A stretch of 64,000 nt of DNA from UBA1737 sp964541525 (GTDB lineage Bacteria; Bacillota_I; Bacilli_A; ML615J-28; CAG-313), in contig CAZIQF010000006.1 in the NCBI GenBank assembly GCA_964541525.1, positions 14,328 to 78,327 on the forward strand. The letters are read 5' to 3'. This document shows, in pieces, positions 41,763 to 51,683 of the stretch. Position 1 is the first letter of the stretch. Each line of letters opens with the position of its first letter. Under the pieces are notes generated by a model. The model saw only the letters and a list, made by a program, of their open reading frames with translations. It was not told the DNA's origin and searched no databases. The position numbers and the translations under genes were made by a program.

Positions 41763-44211
41763 AGAAGTAGCAGAATTTTTAAAGATTTCTAGTGATGAAT
41801 TACTTAAATTACTAAAAAATGTATCAATGTCACAAACATATACCATTGATAGTGAACTAGATAAAAACTTAGAAAAGAAACTTGCTAAAAAATATGGTGT
41901 GCCATATCCATTTAAAACGAAGGCTAAGCCTGCTCCTGCAAAAGTTGCAGCAGCGGTAAAGGTACCACCAGTAGCACCAAGTGAACCTAAAAAGGTTGCA
42001 CCAAAGGATAAACCAGAACCTGGCAAACAAAGTAGTAATAAACCAAGTAATGCAAAACCAGAATCTGGCAAACAAAGTAATAATAAACCAAATAATGCAA
42101 AACCAGAATCTGGCAAAGCAAACAGTAATAAACCAAATAATGCAAAACCAGAATTTGGCAAAGCAAACAGTAATAAACCAAATAATGCAAAACCAGAATC
42201 TAATAAATCAAATAATAATAAACAAAATAATCACCCAGTTAATATTCCATCTTACAAAGATGAAATTGTTGAGACAGTTGTTGATGAAGAATTTTTAGAT
42301 AAGTATGATGAATTTTTAGCTGATAACCAATATGATGGTGGTCAAAATTCAAGAATTAAACCAAAAGTTAGAACTTCAGAACAAGTTAATCGTAAGAAAC
42401 CTAAACAACAAAAGAGCCGTGCAGAAAAAATTGCTGGTACTATCAATCAAAAGAAAGAAGAAAATGTTCTTTACTATGAATTAAATATGACAACAATGGA
42501 TGTTGCTGAAGCTTTGGGAATTTCAGTAACTGATTTGGTTAAAAAATTATTTACATCAATGGGGGTCTTTGCTTCGGCAACACAAACATTAGATCGTGAT
42601 ACAATTGAACTGATTGCGATGGAATATAATTTTGAAGTCAAAGATAAACAAATTACCGATTTAATTCGTTTCGATGAAATTACGATTGAAGATGATGAAA
42701 AAGATTTAGTATCACGTCCAGCAATTGTTACAATTATGGGCCACGTTGACCATGGTAAAACAACTTTATTAGATACAATTAGAAGTAGTCATGTTGTTCG
42801 CGGTGAAGCTGGTGGAATCACACAACATATTGGTGCATATCAAGTTCAAAAAGATGGTAAATTAATTACCTTTATTGATACTCCAGGGCATGCTGCTTTC
42901 ACAGAAATGCGTGCAAGAGGTGCAGAGGTAACTGATATTGTTATTTTAGTCGTTGCTGCTGATGATGGTGTGATGCCACAAACGAAAGAGGCAATTGAAC
43001 ATGCACAAGCTGCTGGTGTTCCAATTATTGTCGCAGTCAATAAAATGGATAAACCTTCGGCTAATCCAGATCGAGTTAAACAAGAATTAATGGCATACAA
43101 CCTAGTTTGTGAAGAATGGGGTGGAGATACCATCTTTGTTCCAATTTCAGCACTTACTGGTAGTGGGGTAGCTGAATTACTAGAAATGGTTATTCTACTT
43201 AGTGAAATGAAAGATTACAAAGCTAATCCAAATCGTCTTGCTGTTGGTACAGTTATTGAAGCTCGTCTTGATAAAGGACGTGGACCAGTTGCAACGTTAC
43301 TTGTGCAAAATGGAACATTAAAAGTTGGTGACATGATTGTTGTTGGTACAACCTATGGTAAAGTTCGTGCAATGCAAGATGAACATGGCAAAGTGGTTAA
43401 ATTAGCTGCTCCAGCTAAACCTGTTGAAATTACAGGTCTTGCAGAAGTACCATTTGCTGGTGAAAAATTTATGGCACTAGAAGATGAAAGAAAAGCTCGT
43501 GCGATTGCTGAAGTTCGTGCTCAAAATAAATTCAATGAAGAAATGGGAAGTAATCGTGCAGCTTCACTTAATGATATTTTATCCGAAGCTAATGGTGAAT
43601 TAAAGATTCTTAACTTAATTATTAAATGTGATGTTCAAGGTTCAATTGAAGCAATTAGAGGCTTAGTGGAAAAAATTCAAATTGAAGGTACAAAAATTAA
43701 TATTATTAGTGCTCGTGTTGGTGGCATTACAGATAATGACTTAAGTTTAGCCATTGCTTCACATGCGATTATTGTTGGTTTTAATATTCGTCCAACAAGC
43801 CAAATTAGTGATCTTGCGAAAGAAAAGAAAGTTGAAATCCGTTTATATAACATTATCTATAAATTACAAGAAGATATTGAAAAAGCTGCTAAAGGGATGC
43901 TTGATCCAGTCTTTGAAGAAAAAATTACTGGTGAAGCTGAAGTTCGAGAATTATTTAAAATTTCTAGAGTTGGAACAATTGCGGGATCAATGGTAACTCG
44001 TGGTGAAATTAGACGTGGTGGAAGTATTCGGGTTATTCGTGACAGTATTGTTATTTATACTGGAAAAATCGCTGGACTACGCCGTTTTAAAGAAGATGTT
44101 AAAGAAGTTAAAGAAGGTTATGATTGCGGTATTACGATTGAACACTTTAATGATCTTAAAGTCGGTGATCGTCTTGAATGCTTCGTAATGGAAGAAACTG
44201 AAAGAGAGTAA
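41752..44211 (+). CDS. infB: Translation initiation factor IF-2
   Basis: The 819-residue GTPase brings initiator tRNA to the ribosome. The N-terminus has a small helical domain (1-50), then a low-complexity linker with five 15-residue repeats (about 87-161), a second IF2-N-like domain (about 240-295), the GTPase with GHVDHGKTTLLDTIR (near 332), DTPGHAAF and NKMDKP, and domains II-IV to the end. The length is near normal. The linker repeats are recent-looking and Asn/Lys-rich. It overlaps ylxQ by 11 bases. Confidence 0.97.
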   Translation: MKVKEVAEFLKISSDELLKLLKNVSMSQTYTIDSELDKNLEKKLAKKYGVPYPFKTKAKPAPAKVAAAVKVPPVAPSEPKKVAPKDKPEPGKQSSNKPSNAKPESGKQSNNKPNNAKPESGKANSNKPNNAKPEFGKANSNKPNNAKPESNKSNNNKQNNHPVNIPSYKDEIVETVVDEEFLDKYDEFLADNQYDGGQNSRIKPKVRTSEQVNRKKPKQQKSRAEKIAGTINQKKEENVLYYELNMTTMDVAEALGISVTDLVKKLFTSMGVFASATQTLDRDTIELIAMEYNFEVKDKQITDLIRFDEITIEDDEKDLVSRPAIVTIMGHVDHGKTTLLDTIRSSHVVRGEAGGITQHIGAYQVQKDGKLITFIDTPGHAAFTEMRARGAEVTDIVILVVAADDGVMPQTKEAIEHAQAAGVPIIVAVNKMDKPSANPDRVKQELMAYNLVCEEWGGDTIFVPISALTGSGVAELLEMVILLSEMKDYKANPNRLAVGTVIEARLDKGRGPVATLLVQNGTLKVGDMIVVGTTYGKVRAMQDEHGKVVKLAAPAKPVEITGLAEVPFAGEKFMALEDERKARAIAEVRAQNKFNEEMGSNRAASLNDILSEANGELKILNLIIKCDVQGSIEAIRGLVEKIQIEGTKINIISARVGGITDNDLSLAIASHAIIVGFNIRPTSQISDLAKEKKVEIRLYNIIYKLQEDIEKAAKGMLDPVFEEKITGEAEVRELFKISRVGTIAGSMVTRGEIRRGGSIRVIRDSIVIYTGKIAGLRRFKEDVKEVKEGYDCGITIEHFNDLKVGDRLECFVMEETERE
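42010..42234 (+). repeat. Five tandem 45-bp in-frame repeats in infB
   Basis: Units start at 42010, 42055, 42100, 42145 and 42190, each coding for a 15-residue unit like KPESGKQSNNKPNNA. Units 2-4 are almost identical in DNA; the first and last are diverged. They lengthen the flexible linker of IF-2 and do not break the frame. Confidence 0.95.
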
Positions 44212-44213
44212 TT

Positions 44214-44552
44214 ATGGGATATCGCATTGAAAGAGTTGAAAAGATTATTGAAAGAGAACTTGCTAATATTATTTTTAGTGAAGTTCATAATGAATTGTTA
44301 AAATATGTATCAATTACTAAAGTAGCACTAAGCAAAGATATGAGTGTTGCTTTAGTATGGTACACTGTATTAGGTAATGATGGTGAAATTGAAGCAACTA
44401 AGAAGGCATTAGAACCAGCAAAAGGCTTTTTTAGAAGTGAACTTGCCCATCGCCTTGATTTAAGAAAAACACCAGAACTTCGTTTTAAATATGATGAATC
44501 TTTAACTTATGGTAATCATATTAGTGAAGTATTAGAAAATTTAAAAAAATAA
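44214..44552 (+). CDS. rbfA: Ribosome-binding factor A
   Basis: The 112-residue KH-like protein assists 16S rRNA maturation. It has RIERVEKIIERELANIIF at the N-terminus, VSITKVALSKDMSVALVWY, and the C-terminal RLDLRKTPELRFKYDES, the most conserved RbfA segment. The length is normal. It follows infB by 2 bases and ends the ribosome-maturation part of the operon; malQ follows after 12 bases without a terminator. Confidence 0.96.
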   Translation: MGYRIERVEKIIERELANIIFSEVHNELLKYVSITKVALSKDMSVALVWYTVLGNDGEIEATKKALEPAKGFFRSELAHRLDLRKTPELRFKYDESLTYGNHISEVLENLKK

Positions 44553-44564
44553 AGGAGTAAATTT

Positions 44565-46028
44565 ATGCGTTTAACTGGGATTCTTTTACCGATCTTTAGT
44601 TTGCCTAATTCGTATGGAATTGGAACTCTAGGTAAAGAAGCTTATCAATTTGTTGATTTTTTAAATAATGCTAAACAATCATATTGGCAAGTATTGCCGA
44701 TTGGACCTACATCTTATGGTGATTCACCATATCAATCATTTTCTTCATTTGCAGGGAATCCATATTTTATTGATCTAGATACACTTCAAGAAGAAGGATT
44801 ACTAGCAAAACATGAATATGAACATTTATTTGATGAGTCACTACAAATTGATTATGGTAAACTATATGCAACAAGATATAAGGTATTACAACTTGCATTT
44901 AGTCGTTTTGATTTAAGTCGATTAAATGCATTTGAACAAGAAAATCATGATTGGTTAGAAGATTATGCTTTATTTATGAGTATTAAAGACCACTACAATG
45001 GTGCTTCATTTTTAGAATGGGATGATGCATTTAAATTAAGGGAAGAACAAACGATTGCTAAATTCAAAAAAGAACATCTTGATGAAATTAATTTTTGGAA
45101 ATTCTTACAATATGAATTCTTCAAACAATGGAATGCATTAAAAACATATGCTAATAGTAAGGATATTAAAATCATTGGTGATATGCCTATTTATACAGCC
45201 TTAGATTCAGCTGATGTATGGAGCGATCCTTCACAATTTTTACTAGATAAAGATTTAAAACCAGTATTAGTTGCGGGCTGCCCACCAGATTATTTTTCAC
45301 CAAAGGGTCAACTTTGGGGCAATCCGATTTATAACTATAAGAAAATGAAAGAAAATGGTTATGAATGGTGGATTAGAAGAGTCGAACTTGCCCATCAATT
45401 ATTTGATGTAATTAGAATTGATCATTTTAGAGGATTCGAAGCATATTATGCTATTCCATTTGGTGATGAAGATGCAACAGGTGGTAAATGGCATAAGGGA
45501 CCTAATACTAGTTTATTTAAAGCAATTAATAAAAAATTAGGTGATATTGATATTATTGCTGAAAACTTAGGGTTTATCACTCCAAGTGTTGAAAAGATGT
45601 TAAATATATTGAAATATCCAGGAATGAAAATTTTACAATTTGGTTTTGATCCAAATGGTGATAGTGATAGTATGCCACATAATTTATCATATAATAATGT
45701 TGCATATCCTGGTACACATGATAATCCACCTATTTCTAGCTGGTATCAAACTTTAAGTGATGAAGAAAAACGTTTTGTTCATGAATATTTAGATTTTGAT
45801 AATCCTTATGAAATTGGTAATAAAGTAATTAACGCAACCCTTGCTTCTGTATGTTACCTTGCGATTATTCCTTTCTATGATTATCTACAAAAAGGCAGTG
45901 AAGCAAGAATCAATACACCATCTCAACTTGGTGGTAACTGGATGTGGCGAATGGAAAAGAATGATATGAATCAAGATCTATGTCGCTATATTGCAAGAAA
46001 AACTGTTTTATATCGTCGAAATAAATAA
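44565..46028 (+). CDS. malQ: 4-alpha-glucanotransferase (amylomaltase)
   Basis: The 487-residue GH77 enzyme rearranges alpha-1,4-glucans. It has LPIGPTSYGDSPYQSFSSFA (near residue 43), GDMPIY, the nucleophile in IRIDHFRGFEAYY (near 284), the acid Glu in IIAENLGFITP (near 330) and YPGTHDNPPISSW (near 380). The length is typical of the bacterial enzyme. No glycogen or maltose genes are nearby; it sits in the tail of the rbfA operon. AAAGGAG precedes the ATG. Confidence 0.96.
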   Translation: MRLTGILLPIFSLPNSYGIGTLGKEAYQFVDFLNNAKQSYWQVLPIGPTSYGDSPYQSFSSFAGNPYFIDLDTLQEEGLLAKHEYEHLFDESLQIDYGKLYATRYKVLQLAFSRFDLSRLNAFEQENHDWLEDYALFMSIKDHYNGASFLEWDDAFKLREEQTIAKFKKEHLDEINFWKFLQYEFFKQWNALKTYANSKDIKIIGDMPIYTALDSADVWSDPSQFLLDKDLKPVLVAGCPPDYFSPKGQLWGNPIYNYKKMKENGYEWWIRRVELAHQLFDVIRIDHFRGFEAYYAIPFGDEDATGGKWHKGPNTSLFKAINKKLGDIDIIAENLGFITPSVEKMLNILKYPGMKILQFGFDPNGDSDSMPHNLSYNNVAYPGTHDNPPISSWYQTLSDEEKRFVHEYLDFDNPYEIGNKVINATLASVCYLAIIPFYDYLQKGSEARINTPSQLGGNWMWRMEKNDMNQDLCRYIARKTVLYRRNK

Positions 46029-46049
46029 AACAAAAAATAAAGGTGATTT

Positions 46050-47843
46050 ATGGATATCGAAGTTAAAGAACATATTAAAGCTAAACTTTCACTAGTACCA
46101 AATAAACCAGGCTGTTATCAAATGTATAATAAACAAGGAATTATTATCTATGTTGGTAAAGCTAAAAACTTAAGCAATCGACTACGTAGTTATTTTACTG
46201 GTAGCCATGATGCAAAAACAACCCAAATGGTTAGTGAAGTAGTAAATTTTGAATATATTATTACTCATAGTGAAACTGAAGCCTTTCTATTAGAACATAA
46301 CTTTATTAAAGAACATCGTCCATTTTATAATATTCTATTAATGGATGATAAAACATATCCATATATCTGTTTGACTGGTGAAGAACATCCAAGATTAATT
46401 GTAACTAGAGATCTTTCTAAAAATAAACGAAAATCCAAAAATCGTTATTTTGGACCTTATCCGAATATTAAAGCTTGTCGTGAAATTGTTGAAGTTTTAA
46501 ATAAAGTCTATCCTTTTCGTAAATGTAACCAAATTCCTAAGAAACATTGTTTATATTATGATTTAGGACAATGTTTAGCTCCATGTGAAAATGCAGTAAA
46601 AGCTAGCGATTATGAGACATATATCCAAAGTGCAATTAAATTTCTTAATGGTAATGATACAGTTTTACTAGACTTGTTAAATGAATTGATGATTAAAGCG
46701 AGTGAAAATCTCGAATTTGAAAGAGCAATTGAATATCGAAATATCATTAATAGTACCGAGATTTTAATTGAAAAACAAACGATGACGTTAAATGATGGTA
46801 AGACTAGAGATATATTTGGTTTTTATGTTAAAGCTGAAAAAGTTTGTATACAAGTATTACATATGCGTAATGGTCGAATCATTGAACGAAATGGTGAGGT
46901 CTTTGATTTAGTTGATAATTTAGATGATCTGATTATTTCTTATATCTATGCTTTCTATGATTCAGGTAATCTAGTTCCTCAAGAAATCTTAGTACCATAT
47001 TTAGAAGGTATTAGTATTATTAGTGAACTATTAAAAGTTAAGGTGTTGATTCCTGTTCGTGGGATTAAGAAAAAACTTGTTGATTTAGTAACCGAGAATG
47101 CTTGTAATAATTTAGAAAATATTGATAAATTAAGATTAATTAAAATGAGTAAGACGAAAGAACCATTAGTGGAATTATCGGCGTTATTAAAGATTGAATA
47201 TCCGAAAGTAATTGAATTATTTGATAACTCGAACATTCAAGGTGCAAGTCCTATCTCTGCGATGGTTACCTATATTGATGGAATTAAATCACCAAAAGAT
47301 TATAGAAAGTATAATGTCAAAACCGTAGTTGGTGCTGATGATTATCATACGATGCAGGAAGTATTAACTAGAAGATATACAAGAGTAATCAAAGATAATT
47401 TGCGAAAACCTAATCTAGTGATTGTCGATGGTGGAACGTTACAAGTTAATGCTTGCAAAATTGTTTTTGAAAAATTAAAGATTACTGATATAAATGTTAT
47501 TGGTCTAGAAAAAGATGATAATCACCGTACCAAAGCAATTATTACGAGTGATTTACAAGAAATTATGATTGATAAACATAGCAATTTATTTTTGTTGTTA
47601 GAAGCAATGCAAGATGAAGTTCATCGCTTCGCCATTAGTTTCTTTAAAACTAAACATACCCAAAATACTTTCCAAAGTATGCTTGATGAAATTGAAGGGA
47701 TTGGTAAAAAACGTAAAATGATTTTACTTAAAAATTTTAATTCGATTGAAGAAATTAAAAATACAACTGTTGAACGATTACAATCTTATGGATTTCCTAA
47801 AGAAGTTGCAGTAAAATTATTAGAAACATTAAATCATAATTAA
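46050..47843 (+). CDS. uvrC: Excinuclease ABC subunit C
   Basis: The 597-residue nuclease makes both cuts in nucleotide excision repair. It has an N-terminal GIY-YIG domain (PGCYQMYNKQGIIIYVGKAK near residue 19), a cysteine-bearing region (FRKCNQIPKKHCLYYDLGQC), the UvrB-binding UVR motif (ENLEFERAIEYRNII near 220), an RNase H-like domain (IVDGGTLQVNACK near 460) and C-terminal helix-hairpin-helix repeats (IEGIGKKRKMILLKNF near 548). The length matches Bacillus UvrC. The next gene is gerE, also found near uvrC in Bacillus. Confidence 0.97.
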   Translation: MDIEVKEHIKAKLSLVPNKPGCYQMYNKQGIIIYVGKAKNLSNRLRSYFTGSHDAKTTQMVSEVVNFEYIITHSETEAFLLEHNFIKEHRPFYNILLMDDKTYPYICLTGEEHPRLIVTRDLSKNKRKSKNRYFGPYPNIKACREIVEVLNKVYPFRKCNQIPKKHCLYYDLGQCLAPCENAVKASDYETYIQSAIKFLNGNDTVLLDLLNELMIKASENLEFERAIEYRNIINSTEILIEKQTMTLNDGKTRDIFGFYVKAEKVCIQVLHMRNGRIIERNGEVFDLVDNLDDLIISYIYAFYDSGNLVPQEILVPYLEGISIISELLKVKVLIPVRGIKKKLVDLVTENACNNLENIDKLRLIKMSKTKEPLVELSALLKIEYPKVIELFDNSNIQGASPISAMVTYIDGIKSPKDYRKYNVKTVVGADDYHTMQEVLTRRYTRVIKDNLRKPNLVIVDGGTLQVNACKIVFEKLKITDINVIGLEKDDNHRTKAIITSDLQEIMIDKHSNLFLLLEAMQDEVHRFAISFFKTKHTQNTFQSMLDEIEGIGKKRKMILLKNFNSIEEIKNTTVERLQSYGFPKEVAVKLLETLNHN

Positions 47844-47845
47844 AA

Positions 47846-47876
47846 GTCACCACATCACCAAAATAATCATAATATA
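47846..47876 (+). promoter_or_regulatory. Sigma-K-like promoter of gerE
   Basis: GTCAC (47846-47850), 17 bases, CATAATATA (47868-47876). The sigma-K consensus is an AC near -35 and CATANNNTA at -10. It ends 10 bases before the gerE ribosome binding site. Bacillus gerE is transcribed by sigma-K. Confidence 0.7.
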
Positions 47877-47900
47877 AAATGAAGGAAAAGGTGATGTATT

Positions 47901-48110
47901 TTGAAAAAAGGTTTTTTGACACCTAGAGAAAGAGAAATTTTTGAATTATTAGTCAATCAATATGATACCAATCGGATTGCTGAAAAGTTAGTTATTAGTA
48001 CGAAGACCGTGCGTAACCATATCTCAAATGTAATTCAAAAACTAGGTGTAAGTGGAAGAAGCCAAGCTATTTTAGAATTAATTAAAATAGGTGAAATTAA
48101 ATTTAAGTAG
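47901..48110 (+). CDS. gerE: GerE-like spore coat transcription regulator
   Basis: The 69-residue protein is a bare LuxR-type helix-turn-helix: TPREREIFELLVNQYDTNRI, ISTKTVRNHISNVIQKLGV and GRSQAILELIKIGE. Its length and sequence closely match GerE (74 residues), the late mother-cell regulator of coat genes. The start is TTG 47901 with AAGGTGAT 6 bases upstream; no ATG is available in frame near the N-terminus. A sigma-K-like promoter and the position after uvrC support the assignment. Confidence 0.93.
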   Translation: MKKGFLTPREREIFELLVNQYDTNRIAEKLVISTKTVRNHISNVIQKLGVSGRSQAILELIKIGEIKFK

Positions 48111-48123
48111 AAAGGAAAAAATT

Positions 48124-48990
48124 ATGCAAACATTTTGTGGTATGATTCGTTCAGTATATCAAGATGATCGAATATTTGAATTACTTTATAAAAAACGCAT
48201 CATGTATTTTCATTTAACAAGAAGTCAAATGAAAAAATTTCAACCATATCTACAAGATGGTTTGTATGTTTTTTTTAAAGCTTTTGATGAAACCAAAAAA
48301 ATTGGTCGTTTTAATTGTTATGATGTAATTAATTTTATTAAATTAGTTAGACATGTTGGCAGAAAGACTATTTGTTATTATGATGTTCAAACAATAAAAG
48401 AAGGAGTAAGAAAAGTTTTAAATAAAGATGGGTATCGTTTATTTATTGATTTAGAATTTACAATGCCTCCTTATAATTATAGTCATAATTCTGATCAAGT
48501 CTTTTATTCAGAAATCGTTCAATATGGAATGTATTTAGAAGATCCTGATGGAATCATCATTGATTCAGCCGAAGGATTAGTTAAACCAATCTGTGAATTA
48601 GGAATTAGTGATCGAATGTTTGAATTTTTACATATATCAAAAGAAAAGTTAAAAAAAGCTCCGCCATATTCAGCGTTTTATAATGTTTTAAAGGACTTTG
48701 TGATGTATTATCAACCAACGATTTATGTGTGGGGAAAAAATGATTATTTAATGATTGATAAGTCTTATAAGTTACATCAAGTTAAACCCATTACAGAAAG
48801 AAAACATTTTGTTAATTTAATGCAAATTATTAAAAATTATTATAGTTTAAAAAATGATATAGGATTATTTGCAGCATTTGACTTATTAGGTTATAAACCA
48901 CCACTCGAAATTCAAGATCATAATGCATTACACGATGCCCAAGCTACAGTTGAAATATTCCATTTATTTGAAAAGGAGATTAAAGAGTAA
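48124..48990 (+). CDS. DEDDh-type 3'-5' exonuclease-like protein
   Basis: The 288-residue protein has an N-terminal domain of about 115 residues that may be an OB or cold-shock-like fold (CGMIRSVYQDDRIFELLYKK), then an exonuclease domain: LFIDLEFTMPPYN (near residue 124, the DxE of motif I) and HNALHDAQATVEIFHLF at the end (H and D of motif III). The middle motif is less clear (YVWGKNDYLMID). It could act on DNA or RNA. AAAGGAA precedes ATG 48124; an earlier TTG/ATG overlaps gerE. It follows gerE by 13 bases, so it may share its late sporulation expression. Confidence 0.78.
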   Translation: MQTFCGMIRSVYQDDRIFELLYKKRIMYFHLTRSQMKKFQPYLQDGLYVFFKAFDETKKIGRFNCYDVINFIKLVRHVGRKTICYYDVQTIKEGVRKVLNKDGYRLFIDLEFTMPPYNYSHNSDQVFYSEIVQYGMYLEDPDGIIIDSAEGLVKPICELGISDRMFEFLHISKEKLKKAPPYSAFYNVLKDFVMYYQPTIYVWGKNDYLMIDKSYKLHQVKPITERKHFVNLMQIIKNYYSLKNDIGLFAAFDLLGYKPPLEIQDHNALHDAQATVEIFHLFEKEIKE

Positions 48991-48999
48991 AGATATTAG

Positions 49000-49743
49000 A
49001 TGAGTGATTTTTTTCAGTTTCCAACAACCAAACCTGCTTGTGGAGGATTTTCAATTGGACATCTTGTCTTTTTGATCTTCTGCATTTTCTTAATTATTAT
49101 CGGGGTTATACTTACAGTTAAATATGTTCAGGATATGAATAAATTCCTATTGTCAATCGGAATAGGAGCATTACTTTTTGAATTAATTAAAATTGTTTGG
49201 GGAACGAGTGTTAATCGGTATGAAGTTTGGGTTGAATATTTACCACTATGGTTCTGTAGTTTATTTGTACCTGCAAGTATTCTTGCTTCAGTTACTAAAG
49301 GAAGAGTAAGACATCTTGCAATTTCCTTTATGTTTTATGGTGGTATTGTTGGTGGAGTTGCTTATTTATTATTTCCAACAACTAGTTTATACAAATTTCC
49401 AGCTTTTCACTTTTTATCATTTCATAGTATGCTTTATCATACAATGATGGTATATACTGGACTTGTAATTATGATTAAAAAATTGATTGTTCCAAGTCTT
49501 AAAGATTTCTTACCATACTTTATTTTTACAACAGTATTTTGTATTATTTCTTATGTAATTAATCAAATCTATGATACTAATTTTATGTTTTTAAATGAAA
49601 CATCAAATAATGATATCCTAAAACTATTGATGAATCTTACTAAAGGATTTTATCCAGTAGCACTAACATTATTTCAAAATATTGGGACATTCTTTATATC
49701 ACTAGGTATCTTTAAGTTAGTTAAGATAAAAAATAAATTATAA
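49000..49743 (+). CDS. YwaF/TMEM164-like membrane protein
   Basis: The 247-residue protein has about six or seven membrane helices (first at 20-41, last at 220-240). The segments YLPLWFCSLFVPAS (near residue 80) and FLSFHSMLYHTMMVYTG (near 138) resemble the conserved LPLHxCS and histidine motifs of the YwaF/TIGR02206 family, related to eukaryotic TMEM164. Function in bacteria is unknown. It follows the exonuclease gene by 9 bases with no clear ribosome binding site of its own, so translation may be coupled. Confidence 0.7.
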   Translation: MSDFFQFPTTKPACGGFSIGHLVFLIFCIFLIIIGVILTVKYVQDMNKFLLSIGIGALLFELIKIVWGTSVNRYEVWVEYLPLWFCSLFVPASILASVTKGRVRHLAISFMFYGGIVGGVAYLLFPTTSLYKFPAFHFLSFHSMLYHTMMVYTGLVIMIKKLIVPSLKDFLPYFIFTTVFCIISYVINQIYDTNFMFLNETSNNDILKLLMNLTKGFYPVALTLFQNIGTFFISLGIFKLVKIKNKL

Positions 49744-49784
49744 ATAAATATTATAAATAAAATATTAAAGAAAGGAGGAAAAAG

Positions 49785-51683
49785 GTGGAAAATCAAAAGA
49801 ATGAAACTTTGAAAATGGTTAAAAAACCACATAAAGTAGTTAACAAGAGTAAAAATCAAAATCATCAAAAACCAAAGATGAATCACCCAACTGCTAAACA
49901 AACTAATGTTCAAACCAAAAATGAACAAATAAATCAACAATCGCCAAATAAACTGACTGCCAAGCAATCAGCAGTCAAACCTAAACCGGTACCTAAAAAG
50001 CCAAAAGCACCTAAAATTAATAATGACATTAAGATTTATTCATTAGGTGGATTAGGTGTAGTTGGGATGAATATGTATGTTGTTGAACAAAATGATGAGA
50101 TTTTAATTATGGATGCAGGAATCTTATTTGCTGATGATGCGGTTCATGGTGTTAACTATATTATTCCTGATTTTACTTATCTTGCGTTAAATGAACAAAA
50201 GATAATCGGTTTATTTATTACGCATGGTCATGAAGATCATATTGGGGCGATTCCCTTTTTACTACAAAAAGTTAAGATTCCAACAATTTATGCCTCTGGT
50301 CTTGCTGTTGGATTAATTAACAATAAGATGGCTGAATTTCCTAATGTTAGTTATCATATTACGGAATTTAAAGATGATGATCTTTTTAAATTTAAGAACT
50401 TTGAGGTATCTTTCTTTAGAACTAATCATAGTATCCCTGACTCGTTTGGGATTGCTATTAAAACATATTTGGGTTATGTTGTTAACACTGGTGACTTTAA
50501 ATTTGATTTTAGTCCAATCGGTAAAATATCAGATTATTATAAGATGACAAAACTGGGTGAATTAGGTGTATGTTGTTTACTATCTGAAAGTACGAATGCT
50601 GATATTTCCGTATTTTCTGCTAGTGAACGAAAAATAGGTGAAACATTATCGAATTTATTTAATCAAATAGAGGGAAGACTGATTGTTGCAACTTTTGCAT
50701 CTAATGTATATCGGGTTGAACAAATTATTAAGGCGAGCATTGCGACTGGAAGAAAAGTTATTGTTTTTGGTCATAGTATGGAAAAAACAATTGAAGTAGC
50801 GATGAAGTTAAAATATATTGAAGTTCCCAAAGGTTGGGTTTTTAAAGCTCGTGAATTAAAGAAAATTGAAACTGAACATGTGACAATTCTTTGTACTGGT
50901 TCCCAAGGTGAACCACTCGCAGCACTTTCACGGATTGCTTCAGGAACTCACAAACAAATTAAGTTACAAAAGAATGATACTATAATTTATTCATCAAAAC
51001 CAATTCCAGGTAATGAACAATTTATTAATCGTAATATCAATAAATTAGTTCATGCAGGTGCCCATGTAATTAAAAATAGCCCACTTACGGATACTCATAC
51101 AACTGGTCATGCATCACAAAATGAATTACGAATGATGCTGTCATTTATGCGCCCTAAGTATTTTGTTCCAGTTCATGGTGAATATGCAATGCTTAAGCAG
51201 CATGTTGAAATTGCTGAAAATTTAGGAATTCCTAAACAAAATTGTTTTGTATTAGGACCTGGTGATGTATTAAGTATTAATCAAAAAAGTGCTAAAGTAA
51301 TGAAAAAAGCGGTTCCTGCATCAGATGTTTATTTAGATGCAGCCTTATCGGATGTTGATAGTAATGTCTTAAAAGAACGGAAGAAAATGGCTGATGGGGG
51401 AATGGTCAGTGTAACTTATTTTATTAATAAGAAAAAACAATTAATAAATGAACCAAAAGTTATAATGAAAGGTTTTGCAACAAGTGAAACAGCACAACCA
51501 TTGATTGATAAAATCAAAGCAAGAAGTTTAGAAATCTTTAATCAAATTACTAAAGGTAAAGAACACTTTGTGCTTTCAACAGTTGAAAAACAAATTACCA
51601 ATACAATTAATCAATATATATATCAATTAATGGATAGAAAGCCATTACTAGTTATTGCAATAAAACAGGTGAATAAATCATGA
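49785..51683 (+). CDS. rnj: Ribonuclease J
   Basis: The 632-residue beta-CASP metallo-beta-lactamase has IYSLGGLGVVGMNMYVVE (near residue 84), metal motif FITHGHEDHIGAIPF (near 144), NHSIPDSFGIAI, NTGDFKFD, SESTNAD, GSQGEPLAAL and PVHGEYAMLKQH (near 462). RNase J acts as a 5'-3' exonuclease and endonuclease in mRNA decay and rRNA maturation. The first 80 residues are basic, Lys/Gln/Pro-rich and disordered, an unusual extension over the usual 555-residue enzyme. The start is GTG 49785 with AAAGGAGG 6 bases upstream. It overlaps the next gene by 4 bases. Confidence 0.95.
   Translation: MENQKNETLKMVKKPHKVVNKSKNQNHQKPKMNHPTAKQTNVQTKNEQINQQSPNKLTAKQSAVKPKPVPKKPKAPKINNDIKIYSLGGLGVVGMNMYVVEQNDEILIMDAGILFADDAVHGVNYIIPDFTYLALNEQKIIGLFITHGHEDHIGAIPFLLQKVKIPTIYASGLAVGLINNKMAEFPNVSYHITEFKDDDLFKFKNFEVSFFRTNHSIPDSFGIAIKTYLGYVVNTGDFKFDFSPIGKISDYYKMTKLGELGVCCLLSESTNADISVFSASERKIGETLSNLFNQIEGRLIVATFASNVYRVEQIIKASIATGRKVIVFGHSMEKTIEVAMKLKYIEVPKGWVFKARELKKIETEHVTILCTGSQGEPLAALSRIASGTHKQIKLQKNDTIIYSSKPIPGNEQFINRNINKLVHAGAHVIKNSPLTDTHTTGHASQNELRMMLSFMRPKYFVPVHGEYAMLKQHVEIAENLGIPKQNCFVLGPGDVLSINQKSAKVMKKAVPASDVYLDAALSDVDSNVLKERKKMADGGMVSVTYFINKKKQLINEPKVIMKGFATSETAQPLIDKIKARSLEIFNQITKGKEHFVLSTVEKQITNTINQYIYQLMDRKPLLVIAIKQVNKS

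Noticed and set aside
41652..42190. Long repetitive open frames antisense to infB
   Set aside because: They are mirror images of the 45-bp repeats, lack ribosome binding sites and encode only Leu/Phe-rich or Cys/Leu-rich repeats.
42010..42234. CRISPR array
   Set aside because: The repeats are directly adjacent, in frame and coding, with no spacers.
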